NCBI GenBank assembly: GCA_905213265.1
Contig: CAJMHR010000003.1
Span: 11,044-75,043 of the forward strand
DNA from: an uncultured Collinsella sp.
GTDB taxonomy: Bacteria; Actinomycetota; Coriobacteriia; Coriobacteriales; Coriobacteriaceae
Length of the DNA: 64,000 nucleotides
Direction: 5' to 3'
The notes under the pieces are model-generated. The model was not told where the DNA came from, did no database searches, and worked only from the letters and a program-made list of their open reading frames with translations. Below are positions 1 to 8,221 of the stretch, piece by piece; within the stretch, counting starts at the first letter, position 1; each line of letters starts with the position of its first letter. A program made the translations under genes and the position numbers.

Positions 1-654
1 GCCTACGTTGATGACGGCGTCGGCCTCGCCACCGCCGTGGACGGCGCCCGCCATAAACGGGGAGTCCTCGACCATGTTGGCAAAGCAGACAAACTTGGAA
101 GCGCCGACGGAATCCTGATCGGCCGTGAGCTTGGCGGCATCGATGATGGTCTGGGCGGCCATAAGCACGGCGTCCATGTTGATGCCGGCGCGCAGGCTGG
201 CGACGTTGACACTGGAGCAGACACGGCTGGTGGTAGCGAGCGCCTGGGGGATGGACTGGATGACGCGGCGGTCGGCGTCGCCGATGCCCTTCTGGACGAG
301 TGCGGAGAAGCCGCCCAGGTAATCGATGCCGAGCGTCTCGGCCGCGCGGTCGAGGGCGTGCGCGATGGGGGTGAGGTCCTCATCCTTGCAGCACGCGGCG
401 ATCTGCGCCACCGGGGTGACGGAAACGCGCTTGTTGACGATGGGGATACCGTACTCGCGCTCGAGGTTCTCGGCGGTCTTGACCAAGTGCTCAGCCGTGT
501 GCGTCACGTGGTCGTAGATCTTCGTGCACATGCGGTCGAGGTTCTCGTCGCCGCAACCCATGAGCGAAACACCCATGGTGATGGTCCTGATGTCGAGGTT
601 CTGCTCCTCAACCATGCCGCGGGTTTCCGCGATTTCTGCGGGCGTGATCGCCAT
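1..654 (-). CDS. DUF711/UPF0210 family protein, 3' end outside the window
   Basis: The minus strand is open from an ATG at 654 to the window edge (218 codons, no stop). An AGGAG ribosome site sits 8 bases upstream of the start. The N-terminal part carries the family signature ITMGVSLMGCGDENLD near residue 25, and a conserved HGGGEADAVIN stretch lies at the truncated end. UPF0210 proteins are about 450 aa and resemble the pyruvate-formate-lyase fold, but no reaction is established. It is the last visible gene of the metF-metH operon, 109 bases after metH, with an inverted repeat between them. Family call is confident; function is unknown. Confidence 0.85.
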   Translation of the reverse strand, partial: MAITPAEIAETRGMVEEQNLDIRTITMGVSLMGCGDENLDRMCTKIYDHVTHTAEHLVKTAENLEREYGIPIVNKRVSVTPVAQIAACCKDEDLTPIAHALDRAAETLGIDYLGGFSALVQKGIGDADRRVIQSIPQALATTSRVCSSVNVASLRAGINMDAVLMAAQTIIDAAKLTADQDSVGASKFVCFANMVEDSPFMAGAVHGGGEADAVINVG

Positions 655-699
655 CCTTGCGCTCCTATCTGCCAAAACGAGCATAGTCTTTTCTATTTT

Positions 700-737
700 A
701 ACGTGCCGCACGTGCCAAATGGCGCGCGCGGCACGTT
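700..737. terminator. inverted repeat between metH and the DUF711 gene
   Basis: AACGTGCCGC at 700-709 is complementary to GCGGCACGTT at 728-737, with an 18-base loop. On the minus strand it follows metH but is not followed by a clean T-run, so it may attenuate rather than stop transcription into the DUF711 gene. Confidence 0.45.
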
Positions 738-762
738 TTGGTGCTCGGTTGTTTCCGTTGTG

Positions 763-3321
763 TTACTGTCCAAAGACCTCTTCGGCGATACGAGCGCTTT
801 CGGCGGCGTCCTTGGCGTAGTAGTCCGCGCCGATTTGCTTGGCGTATTCGGGGGTGAGTACGGCGCCGCCCACGATGATCTTGACGCCCGGAACCTCGGC
901 ATGGAGCAGCTTGATGGTCTCCTCCATGGCCACGACGGTGGTGGTCATAAGCGCCGAGAGGCCGACGAGCTTAATGTCACGCTCCTGCACGGTCTTGAGC
1001 ACCTCTTGCGGGTCGACGTCGCGGCCTAGGTCAAAGACGGTGTAGCCGTAGTTATCGAGCAGCATTTTGACGATGTTCTTGCCAATGTCGTGGATGTCGC
1101 CCTTGACGGTCGCCACGCAGATCTTGCCCTTGTCGGCAATCTCGCCGGCGGGCATCAGGCGCTTGATGGTGTCGAAGCCCACGCGCGCGGCTTCGGCCGA
1201 GGCCATAAGCTGCGGCAAGAAGAACTTGCCCTGGTCAAAGAGGACGCCAACCTCGTCGAGGGCGGGGATAAAGTGATTGTTGATGAGGTCCATAGCGTCG
1301 TGGTCTGTCAGCAGACGCTCGGTCTCGGCAGCGATCTCGCCTTTGCGGCCCGAGACGACCATGCGGCGAATCGGGTCGTCGTTGCCGTCGGTGCCGGGGG
1401 CGCTTGCGGCAGGTGCGGCGTCGCTCGATGCTGCCTGAGCTGCCGCCGGGTTCGCGGCGATCTTGTACGGATCGGTCCAGCCGGCGTAACGCTCGATGTA
1501 TCCGGTCGAGCCCTCGTCCTCAACGCTCAGGACGCGATAGCTGTAGACGGTATCCATAAAGCGCTTGGAGCCCGGGTTCATGATGGGGGCATCAAGACCT
1601 GCGCCAAAAGCGGCAGCCAAAAAGACCGAGCCCAGCAGCGGGCGGGCAGGCAGGCCAAAGCTGATGTTCGACACGCCGAGCGCGCATTTGACGCCCAGGC
1701 GCTCCTTGCACAGGGACATGGCGCGCAGGATCTGCTCGGCCTGGCGTTGATTGGTCGAGGCGGTCATGACCAGGCAGTCAATGAGGATGCGGTCCGGTCC
1801 GATGCCGTAGCGGGCGGCCTCGGCCACGATGCGCTCAGCGATTGCGAAGCGAGCCTCGGCGGTATCGGGGATGCCGCCTTCGTCGAGCGTGAGACCGACA
1901 ACGTTGGTGCCGTAGTGGGCGACCAGTGGAAAGATCTCATCCATGATCTGCTGCTTGCCATTGACCGAGTTGATGATGGGCTTGCCGGCGTAGCGGCGCA
2001 CGGCGGCCTCGACAGCGGCGGGGTCGGTGGAGTCGATCTGCAGCGGCAGCAGCGTGGAGCCCTGGAGCTGTTCGGTTGCCTGTTGAATGATCTTGACCTC
2101 GTCGATCTCGGGCAGGCCCACGTTGACGTCCAGGATGTCGGCGCCCTGCTCCTGCTGGCTGATGCCCTGGCTCACGACGTAGTCCAGGTCGCCATCGCGC
2201 AGGGCCTGCTGCAGCCGCTTTTTGCCGGTGGGGTTGATGCGCTCGCCGATGACAGCGATCTTGTGGCCGTCGCAGGGAAGGTCCACGACCGTTTGGGCGC
2301 TCGTGACCGACATGCTGGGCTTGCGGCGGCGCGGGCTGGGCGTGTGGTTGTCGATGAGCGTGCGCAAGGCCGCCATGTGCGCCGGCGTGGTGCCGCAGCA
2401 GCCGCCCACGACGCTCACGCCGTCGGCGATCATGCCGGCAACGGCCTCGGCGTACTCGGGCGCCTGGATATCAAAGACGGTGTTGCCGTCGTCGTCCACG
2501 TGGGGGAGTCCCGCATTGGCCTGCACCATAACGGGTTTGTCGGTAACGGTGAGCATACGTGCGGCGAGTCCTCGGAGCTCGGCCGGTCCCTGGCTGCAGT
2601 TGATGCCCAAAACGTCGGCGCCGATGGCATCGAGCGTGATGGCGGCCACCTCGGGACTCGTGCCCAGGAAGGTGCGACCGTCTTCCTCAAAGGTCATAGT
2701 GGCAAAGACGGGCAGGTCGGAGTTCTCGCGGCAGGCGAGGACGGCCGCCTTGATCTCGGCCAGGTCGGTCATAGTCTCGATAATAAAGAGGTCCACGCCT
2801 GCATCGACGCCGGCGCGCACCTCCTCGGCAAAGAGGTCATAGGCCTCGTCAAAGCTGAGGGTGCCCAAGGGGCGAAGCAGTGCGCCGATGGGGCCGATGT
2901 CACCGGCGACGTAGCGGGCGCCGGCCTCGCGGGCACAGGTGACGGCCGCGGCAAAGACGTCTGCCACGGTGGCGGCACCGTCGAGCTTGTGGGCATTGGC
3001 GCCAAAGGTGTTGGCGGTGATCACATCGCAGCCGGCCTCGACGTATTGGCGCTGAATGTCGGTAATGACCTGGGGCTCCTCAAAGTTGAGCAGCTCGGGC
3101 AGGGCGCCGGCCTTCATGCCGGCCGCTTGCAACATGGTGCCCATGCCGCCGTCGAACAGCAGGTGTCCCGTGCCCTCGATGGCGGCACGCAGGCGGTCAT
3201 CCTTAATGCGCAGGTCGTCGATCGTTCGCGTCTTGTATGCGGCGCCGTTGCAGCGCGCGGCATCAACGGGTGCCGCCAATGCAGTGCCGTCAGAATCATG
3301 AGTGATAAGCGGAGTAAACAT
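763..3321 (-). CDS. metH: Cobalamin-dependent methionine synthase lacking the C-terminal reactivation domain
   Basis: 852 aa. This cytosolic enzyme moves the methyl group of methyl-tetrahydrofolate through cobalamin to homocysteine. Domains in order: homocysteine methyltransferase (about 45-330) with zinc-ligand motifs GINCSQGP and GGCCGTTPAH; pterin-binding domain (about 350-620); B12-binding cap and Rossmann domain (about 660-852) with the cobalt-ligand motif DIHDIGKN. E. coli MetH is about 1,227 aa; the missing part is the AdoMet-binding activation domain, which the next gene upstream encodes separately. The start at 3321 has GGAG 8 bases upstream. It is cotranscribed with metF and the activation gene. 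Confidence 0.95.
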   Translation of the reverse strand: MFTPLITHDSDGTALAAPVDAARCNGAAYKTRTIDDLRIKDDRLRAAIEGTGHLLFDGGMGTMLQAAGMKAGALPELLNFEEPQVITDIQRQYVEAGCDVITANTFGANAHKLDGAATVADVFAAAVTCAREAGARYVAGDIGPIGALLRPLGTLSFDEAYDLFAEEVRAGVDAGVDLFIIETMTDLAEIKAAVLACRENSDLPVFATMTFEEDGRTFLGTSPEVAAITLDAIGADVLGINCSQGPAELRGLAARMLTVTDKPVMVQANAGLPHVDDDGNTVFDIQAPEYAEAVAGMIADGVSVVGGCCGTTPAHMAALRTLIDNHTPSPRRRKPSMSVTSAQTVVDLPCDGHKIAVIGERINPTGKKRLQQALRDGDLDYVVSQGISQQEQGADILDVNVGLPEIDEVKIIQQATEQLQGSTLLPLQIDSTDPAAVEAAVRRYAGKPIINSVNGKQQIMDEIFPLVAHYGTNVVGLTLDEGGIPDTAEARFAIAERIVAEAARYGIGPDRILIDCLVMTASTNQRQAEQILRAMSLCKERLGVKCALGVSNISFGLPARPLLGSVFLAAAFGAGLDAPIMNPGSKRFMDTVYSYRVLSVEDEGSTGYIERYAGWTDPYKIAANPAAAQAASSDAAPAASAPGTDGNDDPIRRMVVSGRKGEIAAETERLLTDHDAMDLINNHFIPALDEVGVLFDQGKFFLPQLMASAEAARVGFDTIKRLMPAGEIADKGKICVATVKGDIHDIGKNIVKMLLDNYGYTVFDLGRDVDPQEVLKTVQERDIKLVGLSALMTTTVVAMEETIKLLHAEVPGVKIIVGGAVLTPEYAKQIGADYYAKDAAESARIAEEVFGQ

Positions 3322-3330
3322 CGAGGGCTC

Positions 3331-4119
3331 CTAATGGCTGGAATAGCAGGTGGTGTGGGCGGCGCGGAAGCGGCAGTGCTCGCGCATGCGGCAGATATTG
3401 CAGGTGGGGCGGCTCTGGGCGTCGTGGACCTCGCCGTCGAATAGGCCGATCACCGCGGTCACGCTTTTGGTGGGCATGAGCAGGCTGGTGGGTGTGACGG
3501 TAAGCCCGATGAGCCGCGTGGCGTTGAGCGCATTGACGATCGAGCGCTGGGCCGAGAGCGGGCAGTCGCCGTAACCGGGACTAAAGCGCCAGTTGCCGGC
3601 GAGCCCATGACCGTCGGCGTCCGTCTTGACCTGCTGGTCCATTTGCTCAACGGCGGCTTCCACGTAAGCGGAGCACGCGGCGTCGAGCACGGCGCCCTCC
3701 AGGGGATGTTGGGCTCCCGTGGTGCGCAGGCGACGCTCGGCGTCCATGCCGAGGGTGCATGCCATGAGCGCGGCAAAGCGGGCATCTTTGAGATGTCGAT
3801 AGATATCGCGACCTCGCAGCTCAACGTTGGTTCCGACCAAGTGAATGCAAGGCTCACTTTGTTCGTCCACGCCCGTGGCATCGACGGCAAACACGCGGCG
3901 CACGCCACGGGGCTCAATGTCAAGTTCCAGACGCTCGACCACAAGCTCAATACGTCGTGACAGCTCGGGTTCAATCTGCTGGCCGCCGTAACCCAGATAC
4001 CGCAGCATCTCGGCACGGTCGACACGGGGATGGTGCGCAGCATCGACACGGTAAAGCGCCGGCGACGCAAGGTCGGCCGGCACTTCGACAGCGGTTGTAT
4101 CGATGTGCGGTTTTTCCAT
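3331..4119 (-). CDS. Stand-alone MetH reactivation (B12-dependent methionine synthase activation) protein
   Basis: 262 aa. The ATG at 4119 overlaps the metF stop (TAATG), which fixes the start; a longer open frame upstream only shadows metF. The middle part has AdoMet-binding activation-domain features (SPGYGDCPLS, LMPTKSVTAVIGL). The C-terminus is cysteine-rich (C-x2-C-x5-C, then another Cys). It lies between metF and a metH that lacks this domain, so it presumably restores oxidised cob(II)alamin to methylcobalamin in trans, as in the split MetH of Thermotoga. The role of the cysteine tail is unknown. Confidence 0.85.
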   Translation of the reverse strand: MEKPHIDTTAVEVPADLASPALYRVDAAHHPRVDRAEMLRYLGYGGQQIEPELSRRIELVVERLELDIEPRGVRRVFAVDATGVDEQSEPCIHLVGTNVELRGRDIYRHLKDARFAALMACTLGMDAERRLRTTGAQHPLEGAVLDAACSAYVEAAVEQMDQQVKTDADGHGLAGNWRFSPGYGDCPLSAQRSIVNALNATRLIGLTVTPTSLLMPTKSVTAVIGLFDGEVHDAQSRPTCNICRMREHCRFRAAHTTCYSSH

Positions 4120-4991
4120 TACCCCAGGCGCTCCATAATGGTCGCGGCGATTGCAGGACGGTTCATAGTGTACAGGTGCAGGCCGTCGGCGCCGTGCTCC
4201 TTGAGGTCGCAAAGCTGGCGGGCGGCATAATCTACACCGGCTGCCTGCAGGCTCTCGGGGTCGTTCTCGTACTTGGCGAGAATCTTGATGACGGGGGAGG
4301 GCAGCGACGCGCCGCACATAAAGACCATGCGGCTGATCTGTGACTTGCCCATAAACGGCATGATGCCCGCGGTAATGGGCACGGTGATGCCGGCCTTGTC
4401 GGCAAGCTCGCGAAAACGGTAGAAGCACTCGTTATCAAAGAAGAGCTGTGTCACAAAGAAGCTCGCGCCGGCGTCCTGTTTTTGCTTGAGGTGTTCGACC
4501 GAGAGGTTGAGATCCTCACAGGCAATGTGGCCCTCGGGGTAGGCTGCGGCGCCCACGCAAAAGCCGGCGTCGACGAGCTCGGGGATGAGGTCGCGGGCGT
4601 AGGCGTAGTCCGAGGCGGGCTTGTCGTCCTCGGTCGCGCCAGCGGGAAGATCACCACGCAAGGCCAGGATGTTTTCAACGCCGACGGTGCGATACTCGTC
4701 GATCTTGGCGGCGATATCGGTGTGCGAGCGGCCCACGCAGGTGAGGTGCGCCACCGAGGGCGTATCGAATTCGCTCGTAATCATATGCGCGATGGGGGCG
4801 GTGGTGGCACCGTTGCCCGAGCCGCCGGCCGAGCAGGTGACCGAGACAAAGCTCGGCGAAAGCTTGCACAGATTGCCTGCCACTTCGCGAGCCGTGTCGA
4901 GGGTGAGCTCGCCCTTGGGCGGGAACATCTCAAACGAAACGGGCGCGGTGCCCTGGGATGCTGCCTGCTTAAAAACCTCGTCGACGCGCAT
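4119..4991 (-). CDS. metF: 5,10-methylenetetrahydrofolate reductase
   Basis: 290 aa. It reduces methylene-THF to methyl-THF, the donor used by the MetH encoded downstream. Family hallmarks are VSFEMFPPKG near the N-terminus, LALRGDLP near residue 110, and FFVTQLFFDNE and PITAGIMPFM in the second half, consistent with the FAD-binding TIM barrel. The start at 4991 is chosen because GAGGAGC lies just upstream and it matches the family N-terminus; an upstream in-frame ATG at 5057 has no such site. It is the first gene of the leftward methionine operon. Confidence 0.95.
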   Translation of the reverse strand: MRVDEVFKQAASQGTAPVSFEMFPPKGELTLDTAREVAGNLCKLSPSFVSVTCSAGGSGNGATTAPIAHMITSEFDTPSVAHLTCVGRSHTDIAAKIDEYRTVGVENILALRGDLPAGATEDDKPASDYAYARDLIPELVDAGFCVGAAAYPEGHIACEDLNLSVEHLKQKQDAGASFFVTQLFFDNECFYRFRELADKAGITVPITAGIMPFMGKSQISRMVFMCGASLPSPVIKILAKYENDPESLQAAGVDYAARQLCDLKEHGADGLHLYTMNRPAIAATIMERLG

Positions 4992-5131
4992 ATCGTGCTC
5001 CTCTAGATACGTAATAGTGTGATGTGTTGTAAGGATTCTACAGCACCGCTGTGTCACGGTGGAGTTTCACTCGCTATTTGAGGATACCAATCAAAGATGC
5101 CTTGCTATCGGCATTCCCTATAACAGGGCGG

Positions 5132-5205
5132 TCAATCTAGGATGGGGCTATAAAGACTGGTATCTGATGCAAAATACCAGTTAATAGAGCTCCATCCCAA
5201 ATTGA
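5132..5205. repeat. 74-base near-palindrome (two-part stem)
   Basis: An 18-base outer arm (5132-5149) pairs with 5188-5205; on the minus strand 17 of 18 positions pair if G-U is allowed. A perfect 8-base inner arm ACTGGTAT (5156-5163) pairs with ATACCAGT (5174-5181). It could be a structured leader, a bidirectional terminator or a small palindromic mobile element. Confidence 0.6.
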
Positions 5206-5300
5206 CTACCCTTAAACCATGGGGAGAGGTCTGCAATTTATGCAGTTGATTGGCTGTTGAGGGTGGCAACGCCGCCTCGATAGGGTAACCTCATTGATTG

Positions 5301-5338
5301 GTTTCGCGACAGCAACATAACGGTAATGTCGCGGAAAC
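5301..5338. promoter_or_regulatory. Inverted repeat upstream of glnN
   Basis: GTTTCGCGACA at 5301-5311 is matched by TGTCGCGGAAAC at 5327-5338 with one mismatch, 80 bases before the glnN start. Position and spacing fit an operator or leader hairpin for glutamine synthetase; the regulator is unknown. Confidence 0.4.
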
Positions 5339-5417
5339 ACGGCGAGTCTAAGCTATGACTCGTTCGTTAGTAATCAACACCGCTTCTCACGCGGTGCCGA
5401 TACGAAGGGAGTTCCGT

Positions 5418-7505
5418 ATGGCCGAACTTACTGACCGCTTCGGGACCATGGTGTTCTCTGAGGAAGTCATGAAGGACTACCTCCCCAAGGACATTTGGAA
5501 GCGCCTTGCTGCAACCCTCGAGGGCGGTGAGCCGCTCGACCTGGATGTGGCCAACGCCGTTGCCCATGCCATGAAGGTCTGGGCCATCTCCAAGGGTGCG
5601 ACGCACTATGCGCACTGGTTCCAGCCGCTTTCGGGCATTACTTCCGAGAAGCACGACAGCTTCCTGGAGCCCAACCACGACGGCACCGCCATTACCAAGT
5701 TTACGGGCAAGAACCTCATCCAGGGCGAGCCCGATGCCTCGAGCTTCCCCAACGGCGGCCTGCGTGCTACCTTCGAGGCCCGTGGCTACACCGCTTGGGA
5801 CCCCACTAGCCCCGCCTTTATCAAGGACGATGTCCTGTGCATCCCCACGGCTTTCTGCTCCTACACGGGCGAGGCCCTGGACAAGAAGACCCCGCTGCTG
5901 CGCTCCATGACCGCGCTCTCGCGTGAGTCTAAGCGCGTTTTGGCGCTGTTCGGTAAGACCCCCAAGAAGGTCGTTCCTTCCGTGGGCGACGAGCAGGAGT
6001 ACTTCCTGATCAAGAAGGACGCTTACCGCAAGCGCAAGGACCTGGTCATTACCGGCCGCACCCTCTTTGGCGCCGCTCCCTGCAAGGGCCAGGAGCTCGA
6101 GGAGCACTACTTTGGCGCTATCCGCCCCACCGTCTCGGCCTATATGAAGGATCTGGACGACGAGCTGTGGGCGCTCGGTATTCCCGCCAAGACCAAGCAC
6201 AACGAGGTCGCTCCCTGCCAGCATGAGCTCGCCCCCGTCTACGGTGAGGTCAACGAGGCCATCGACCAGAACCTGGTCATGATGGAGAAGATGAAGCTCA
6301 TCGCCTCCCGCCACGACTTGGTCTGCCTGCTGCACGAGAAGCCCTTCGAGGGCATCAATGGTTCGGGCAAGCACAACAACTGGTCGCTTGGCACCGAGTC
6401 CGAGAACCTGCTCGATCCGGGCGACACCCCGCTCGACAACCTGCAGTTCATCGTCTTCCTCACCGCGGTGATCGAGGCCGTCGATAACTATCAGGAGCTC
6501 CTGCGTGCCTCCGTTGCCTCGGCCGGCAACGATCATCGTCTGGGCGCCAATGAGGCTCCTCCGGCGATTATGTCCATCTTCCTGGGCGACCAGCTTACCG
6601 AGGTCGTCGAGAAGATTATCGATGGCAAGGCTTCCGTCCATGCCACGCGCGGCGTGCTCGATCTGGGCGCCGATACCCTGCCCAAGCTGATGCAGGACAA
6701 CACCGATCGCAACCGCACCTCCCCGTTTGCCTTCACCGGCAACAAGTTCGAGTTCCGTGCCTGCGGCTCCGAGCAGAACGTCTCTGACTCCAACCTGGTG
6801 CTCGATGCCGCCGTGGCCAAGTCGCTCAAGTCCTTCGCCGACGCGCTTGAGGGTACGCCCGAGGATAAGTTCCAGGACGCCGCGCTCGAGTACTGCAAGA
6901 AGGTCCTGACCGACCACCAGCGCATCCTCTTCTCCGGCGATGGCTACTCCGATGAGTGGCCCGTCGAGGCCGAGAAGCGCGGCCTTGCCAACAACAAGAC
7001 CACGGCCGATGCCCTGCCCGCCTTTGTTTCCGATAAGGCCATTGCGCTCTTTGAGGAGACGGGCGTCCTGACCAAGGCCGAGGCTCAGTGCCGCTACGAC
7101 TGCAAGCTCGAGAAGTACAACAAGCTCATGAACATCGAGGCCACCACGATGGTTCGCGAGGCGCGTCGTACCTATCGCCCGGTCATTACCGCCTATGCCA
7201 CCAAGGTCGCTAAGGGCCTTGAGACTATCCGCGCCGCCGGCGCCGAGGCCGCCATGCAGTGTGAGCAGAATACGCTCAACAAGCTTTGCAACGGCATCAC
7301 CACCATCAACGACTCCATCAAGGCGCTCGACGCCGTGCATCAGAAGGCCGAGGGCCTCGATGGTCAGGAGCAGGCCAACGTGTACGCGCACGAGGTCGTT
7401 CCCGCTATGGATGCGCTGCGCGCCGCCGTGGATGCGATGGAGGAGATCGTGGCTGCCGACTACTGGCCGGTCCCGACTTACGACGACATCCTGTTCTACG
7501 TGTAG
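5418..7505 (+). CDS. glnN: Type III glutamine synthetase
   Basis: 695 aa, the length of GSIII rather than the 440-470 aa of type I. It makes glutamine from glutamate, ammonium and ATP. Recognisable stretches are [13 protein letters not shown] (near 265), [18 protein letters not shown] (near 330, metal/nucleotide site) and [15 protein letters not shown] (near 400). The ATG at 5418 follows GAAGGGAG at good spacing; the upstream extension to 5355 lacks such a site. It is monocistronic, with a strong terminator just downstream. Confidence 0.95.
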   Translation: MAELTDRFGTMVFSEEVMKDYLPKDIWKRLAATLEGGEPLDLDVANAVAHAMKVWAISKGATHYAHWFQPLSGITSEKHDSFLEPNHDGTAITKFTGKNLIQGEPDASSFPNGGLRATFEARGYTAWDPTSPAFIKDDVLCIPTAFCSYTGEALDKKTPLLRSMTALSRESKRVLALFGKTPKKVVPSVGDEQEYFLIKKDAYRKRKDLVITGRTLFGAAPCKGQELEEHYFGAIRPTVSAYMKDLDDELWALGIPAKTKHNEVAPCQHELAPVYGEVNEAIDQNLVMMEKMKLIASRHDLVCLLHEKPFEGINGSGKHNNWSLGTESENLLDPGDTPLDNLQFIVFLTAVIEAVDNYQELLRASVASAGNDHRLGANEAPPAIMSIFLGDQLTEVVEKIIDGKASVHATRGVLDLGADTLPKLMQDNTDRNRTSPFAFTGNKFEFRACGSEQNVSDSNLVLDAAVAKSLKSFADALEGTPEDKFQDAALEYCKKVLTDHQRILFSGDGYSDEWPVEAEKRGLANNKTTADALPAFVSDKAIALFEETGVLTKAEAQCRYDCKLEKYNKLMNIEATTMVREARRTYRPVITAYATKVAKGLETIRAAGAEAAMQCEQNTLNKLCNGITTINDSIKALDAVHQKAEGLDGQEQANVYAHEVVPAMDALRAAVDAMEEIVAADYWPVPTYDDILFYV

Positions 7506-7535
7506 AGCGTAACTGACATATCGTCACGGTATTGA

Positions 7536-7568
7536 GCCGGGGTCCGCATCATGCGGGCCCCGGTTTTT
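7536..7568 (+). terminator. Intrinsic terminator of glnN
   Basis: CCGGGGTCCGCAT pairs with ATGCGGGCCCCGG (7537-7563, one mismatch), followed by TTTTT. It lies 32 bases after the glnN stop. Confidence 0.93.
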
Positions 7569-7623
7569 GTTTGCGAAGGACGTTTAGGAGTCCGTTTTGC
7601 AACTGATTCGCCCACGTAATAAG

Positions 7624-7853
7624 GGGCCGTGGGCAAAAAACGTCAAATATGAGTACTGTCACAAGTCCTGTAACATTATTTATTTGCAAAAAATGTAGTG
7701 TTACGCAACATATGTCCAAGTACTTAGCCGATAAACGTCTGCAATTCTTTCGCTGTAGGACACCTGAGGTCTAAATCGCCTTCTGAAGGCATGAAATCGC
7801 TGTTACTAAAATGGTAACAGTACTCATATTTGCTATTTTTTGTCCACAGGCCT
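7624..7853. mobile_element. MITE-like element with imperfect terminal inverted repeats
   Basis: The ends are inverted copies of about 36 bases. Both contain the 15-mer CAAATATGAGTACTG preceded by a run of six A and a GGCC..TGG block. The interior is AT-rich compared with the surroundings and codes for nothing recognisable. It lies directly beside the tRNA-Glu integration site. No transposase is present, so it would need to be mobilised in trans. Confidence 0.55.
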
Positions 7854-7869
7854 TGCGATGATGCCGGGA

Positions 7870-7945
7870 TCCGCACCCTGTCGGGTTCGAATCCCGGCAC
7901 ATGGGTATCAAAAAGCCCGCCACCGCGAGGGTAACGGGCTTCTCG
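7870..7945 (-). terminator. tRNA-Glu downstream region with intrinsic terminator (host side of attL)
   Basis: Read on the minus strand, the att core is followed by AAGCCCG, a short loop, CGGGCTT and a T-run (about 7912-7942). This looks like the native terminator of tRNA-Glu before phage insertion. Beyond it, 7870-7898 carries a T-arm-like block (GTCGGGTTCGAATCCCGGC) without the rest of a tRNA. Confidence 0.6.
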
Positions 7946-7970
7946 TTTCAAATGGTGCCCCCAGCGGGAT
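7946..7970. repeat. Left attachment core (attL), 25-bp direct repeat
   Basis: Identical to 45914-45938. It contains TGGTGCCCCCAGCGGGAT, the reverse complement of the last 15 bases of tRNA-Glu plus CCA. The flanking bases differ on both sides, so the identity is limited to the core. Confidence 0.85.
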
Positions 7971-8049
7971 GTCCGCGTGCGGCTGGCGCCGCCCGCATTC
8001 GCTGCGTCGCTTCGCTCCTTGCGTGCTGCGCTGGAAAACGCTTGTGCGT

Positions 8050-8150
8050 TTCCTCAGCTCCGCACCCTGTCGGGTTCGAATCCCGGCGTTGGGGAAGAAA
8101 AAAGCCCGCTACCGAATTGGTAACGGGCTGCTCAGATTCTGTGGTGCCCC
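8050..8150. repeat. Diverged second copy of the att-side block inside the prophage end
   Basis: The sequence CGCACCCTGTCGGGTTCGAA and its continuation to CCGGC recurs here. It is followed at the same spacing by a GCCCG..CGGGC hairpin with a run of A, then TGGTGCCCC (8142-8150). The order matches 7870-7961. It may be a relic of another insertion at the same tRNA, or flank DNA carried over from another host. Confidence 0.6.
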
Positions 8151-8221
8151 GTTTGCAAGAATACTCGAACGATGATGACCGTCGTGAACGGGGCGGTCTA
8201 CCTCATGATGCCGAGAGCGGC

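Larger units (their letters stand above)
4992..5417. promoter_or_regulatory. Divergent intergenic region metF / glnN
   Basis: 426 bases without a gene. It must hold promoters for the leftward methionine operon and rightward glnN. Two inverted repeats stand out: a long imperfect one at 5132-5205 and a shorter one at 5301-5338. I do not recognise a cobalamin or SAM riboswitch core on the minus strand. Confidence 0.5.
7569..8221. other. Gene-free stretch holding a MITE-like element, the tRNA-Glu terminator region and attL
   Basis: No convincing gene. From left to right: an inverted-repeat-bounded element (7624-7853), a T-arm-like block plus hairpin (7870-7945), the 25-bp att repeat (7946-7970), and a second diverged copy of the T-arm-like block plus hairpin (8060-8150). 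Open frames here run through these repeats. Confidence 0.7.

Noticed and set aside
1090..3444. Long plus-strand open frame (784 codons) opposite metH
   Set aside because: Antisense shadow of metH caused by high GC; low-complexity product without motifs.
4992..5417. Cobalamin or SAM riboswitch before metF
   Set aside because: The conserved core sequences of those riboswitches are not visible on the minus strand.
5367..7391. Long minus-strand open frame opposite glnN
   Set aside because: Antisense shadow of glutamine synthetase; no family features.
7870..7898. Possible tRNA gene (T-arm GTCGGGTTCGAATCCCGGC)
   Set aside because: No matching acceptor, D or anticodon arms upstream and no CCA at the right distance, here or in the copy at 8060-8090.
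7724..7951. 75-codon minus-strand frame near attL
   Set aside because: It runs through the MITE-like end and terminator region and has no ribosome site.
8142..8150. Alternative att core TGGTGCCCC
   Set aside because: Only 9 bases match the right end, against 25 perfect bases at 7946-7970. Kept as a fallback if junction sequencing disagrees.
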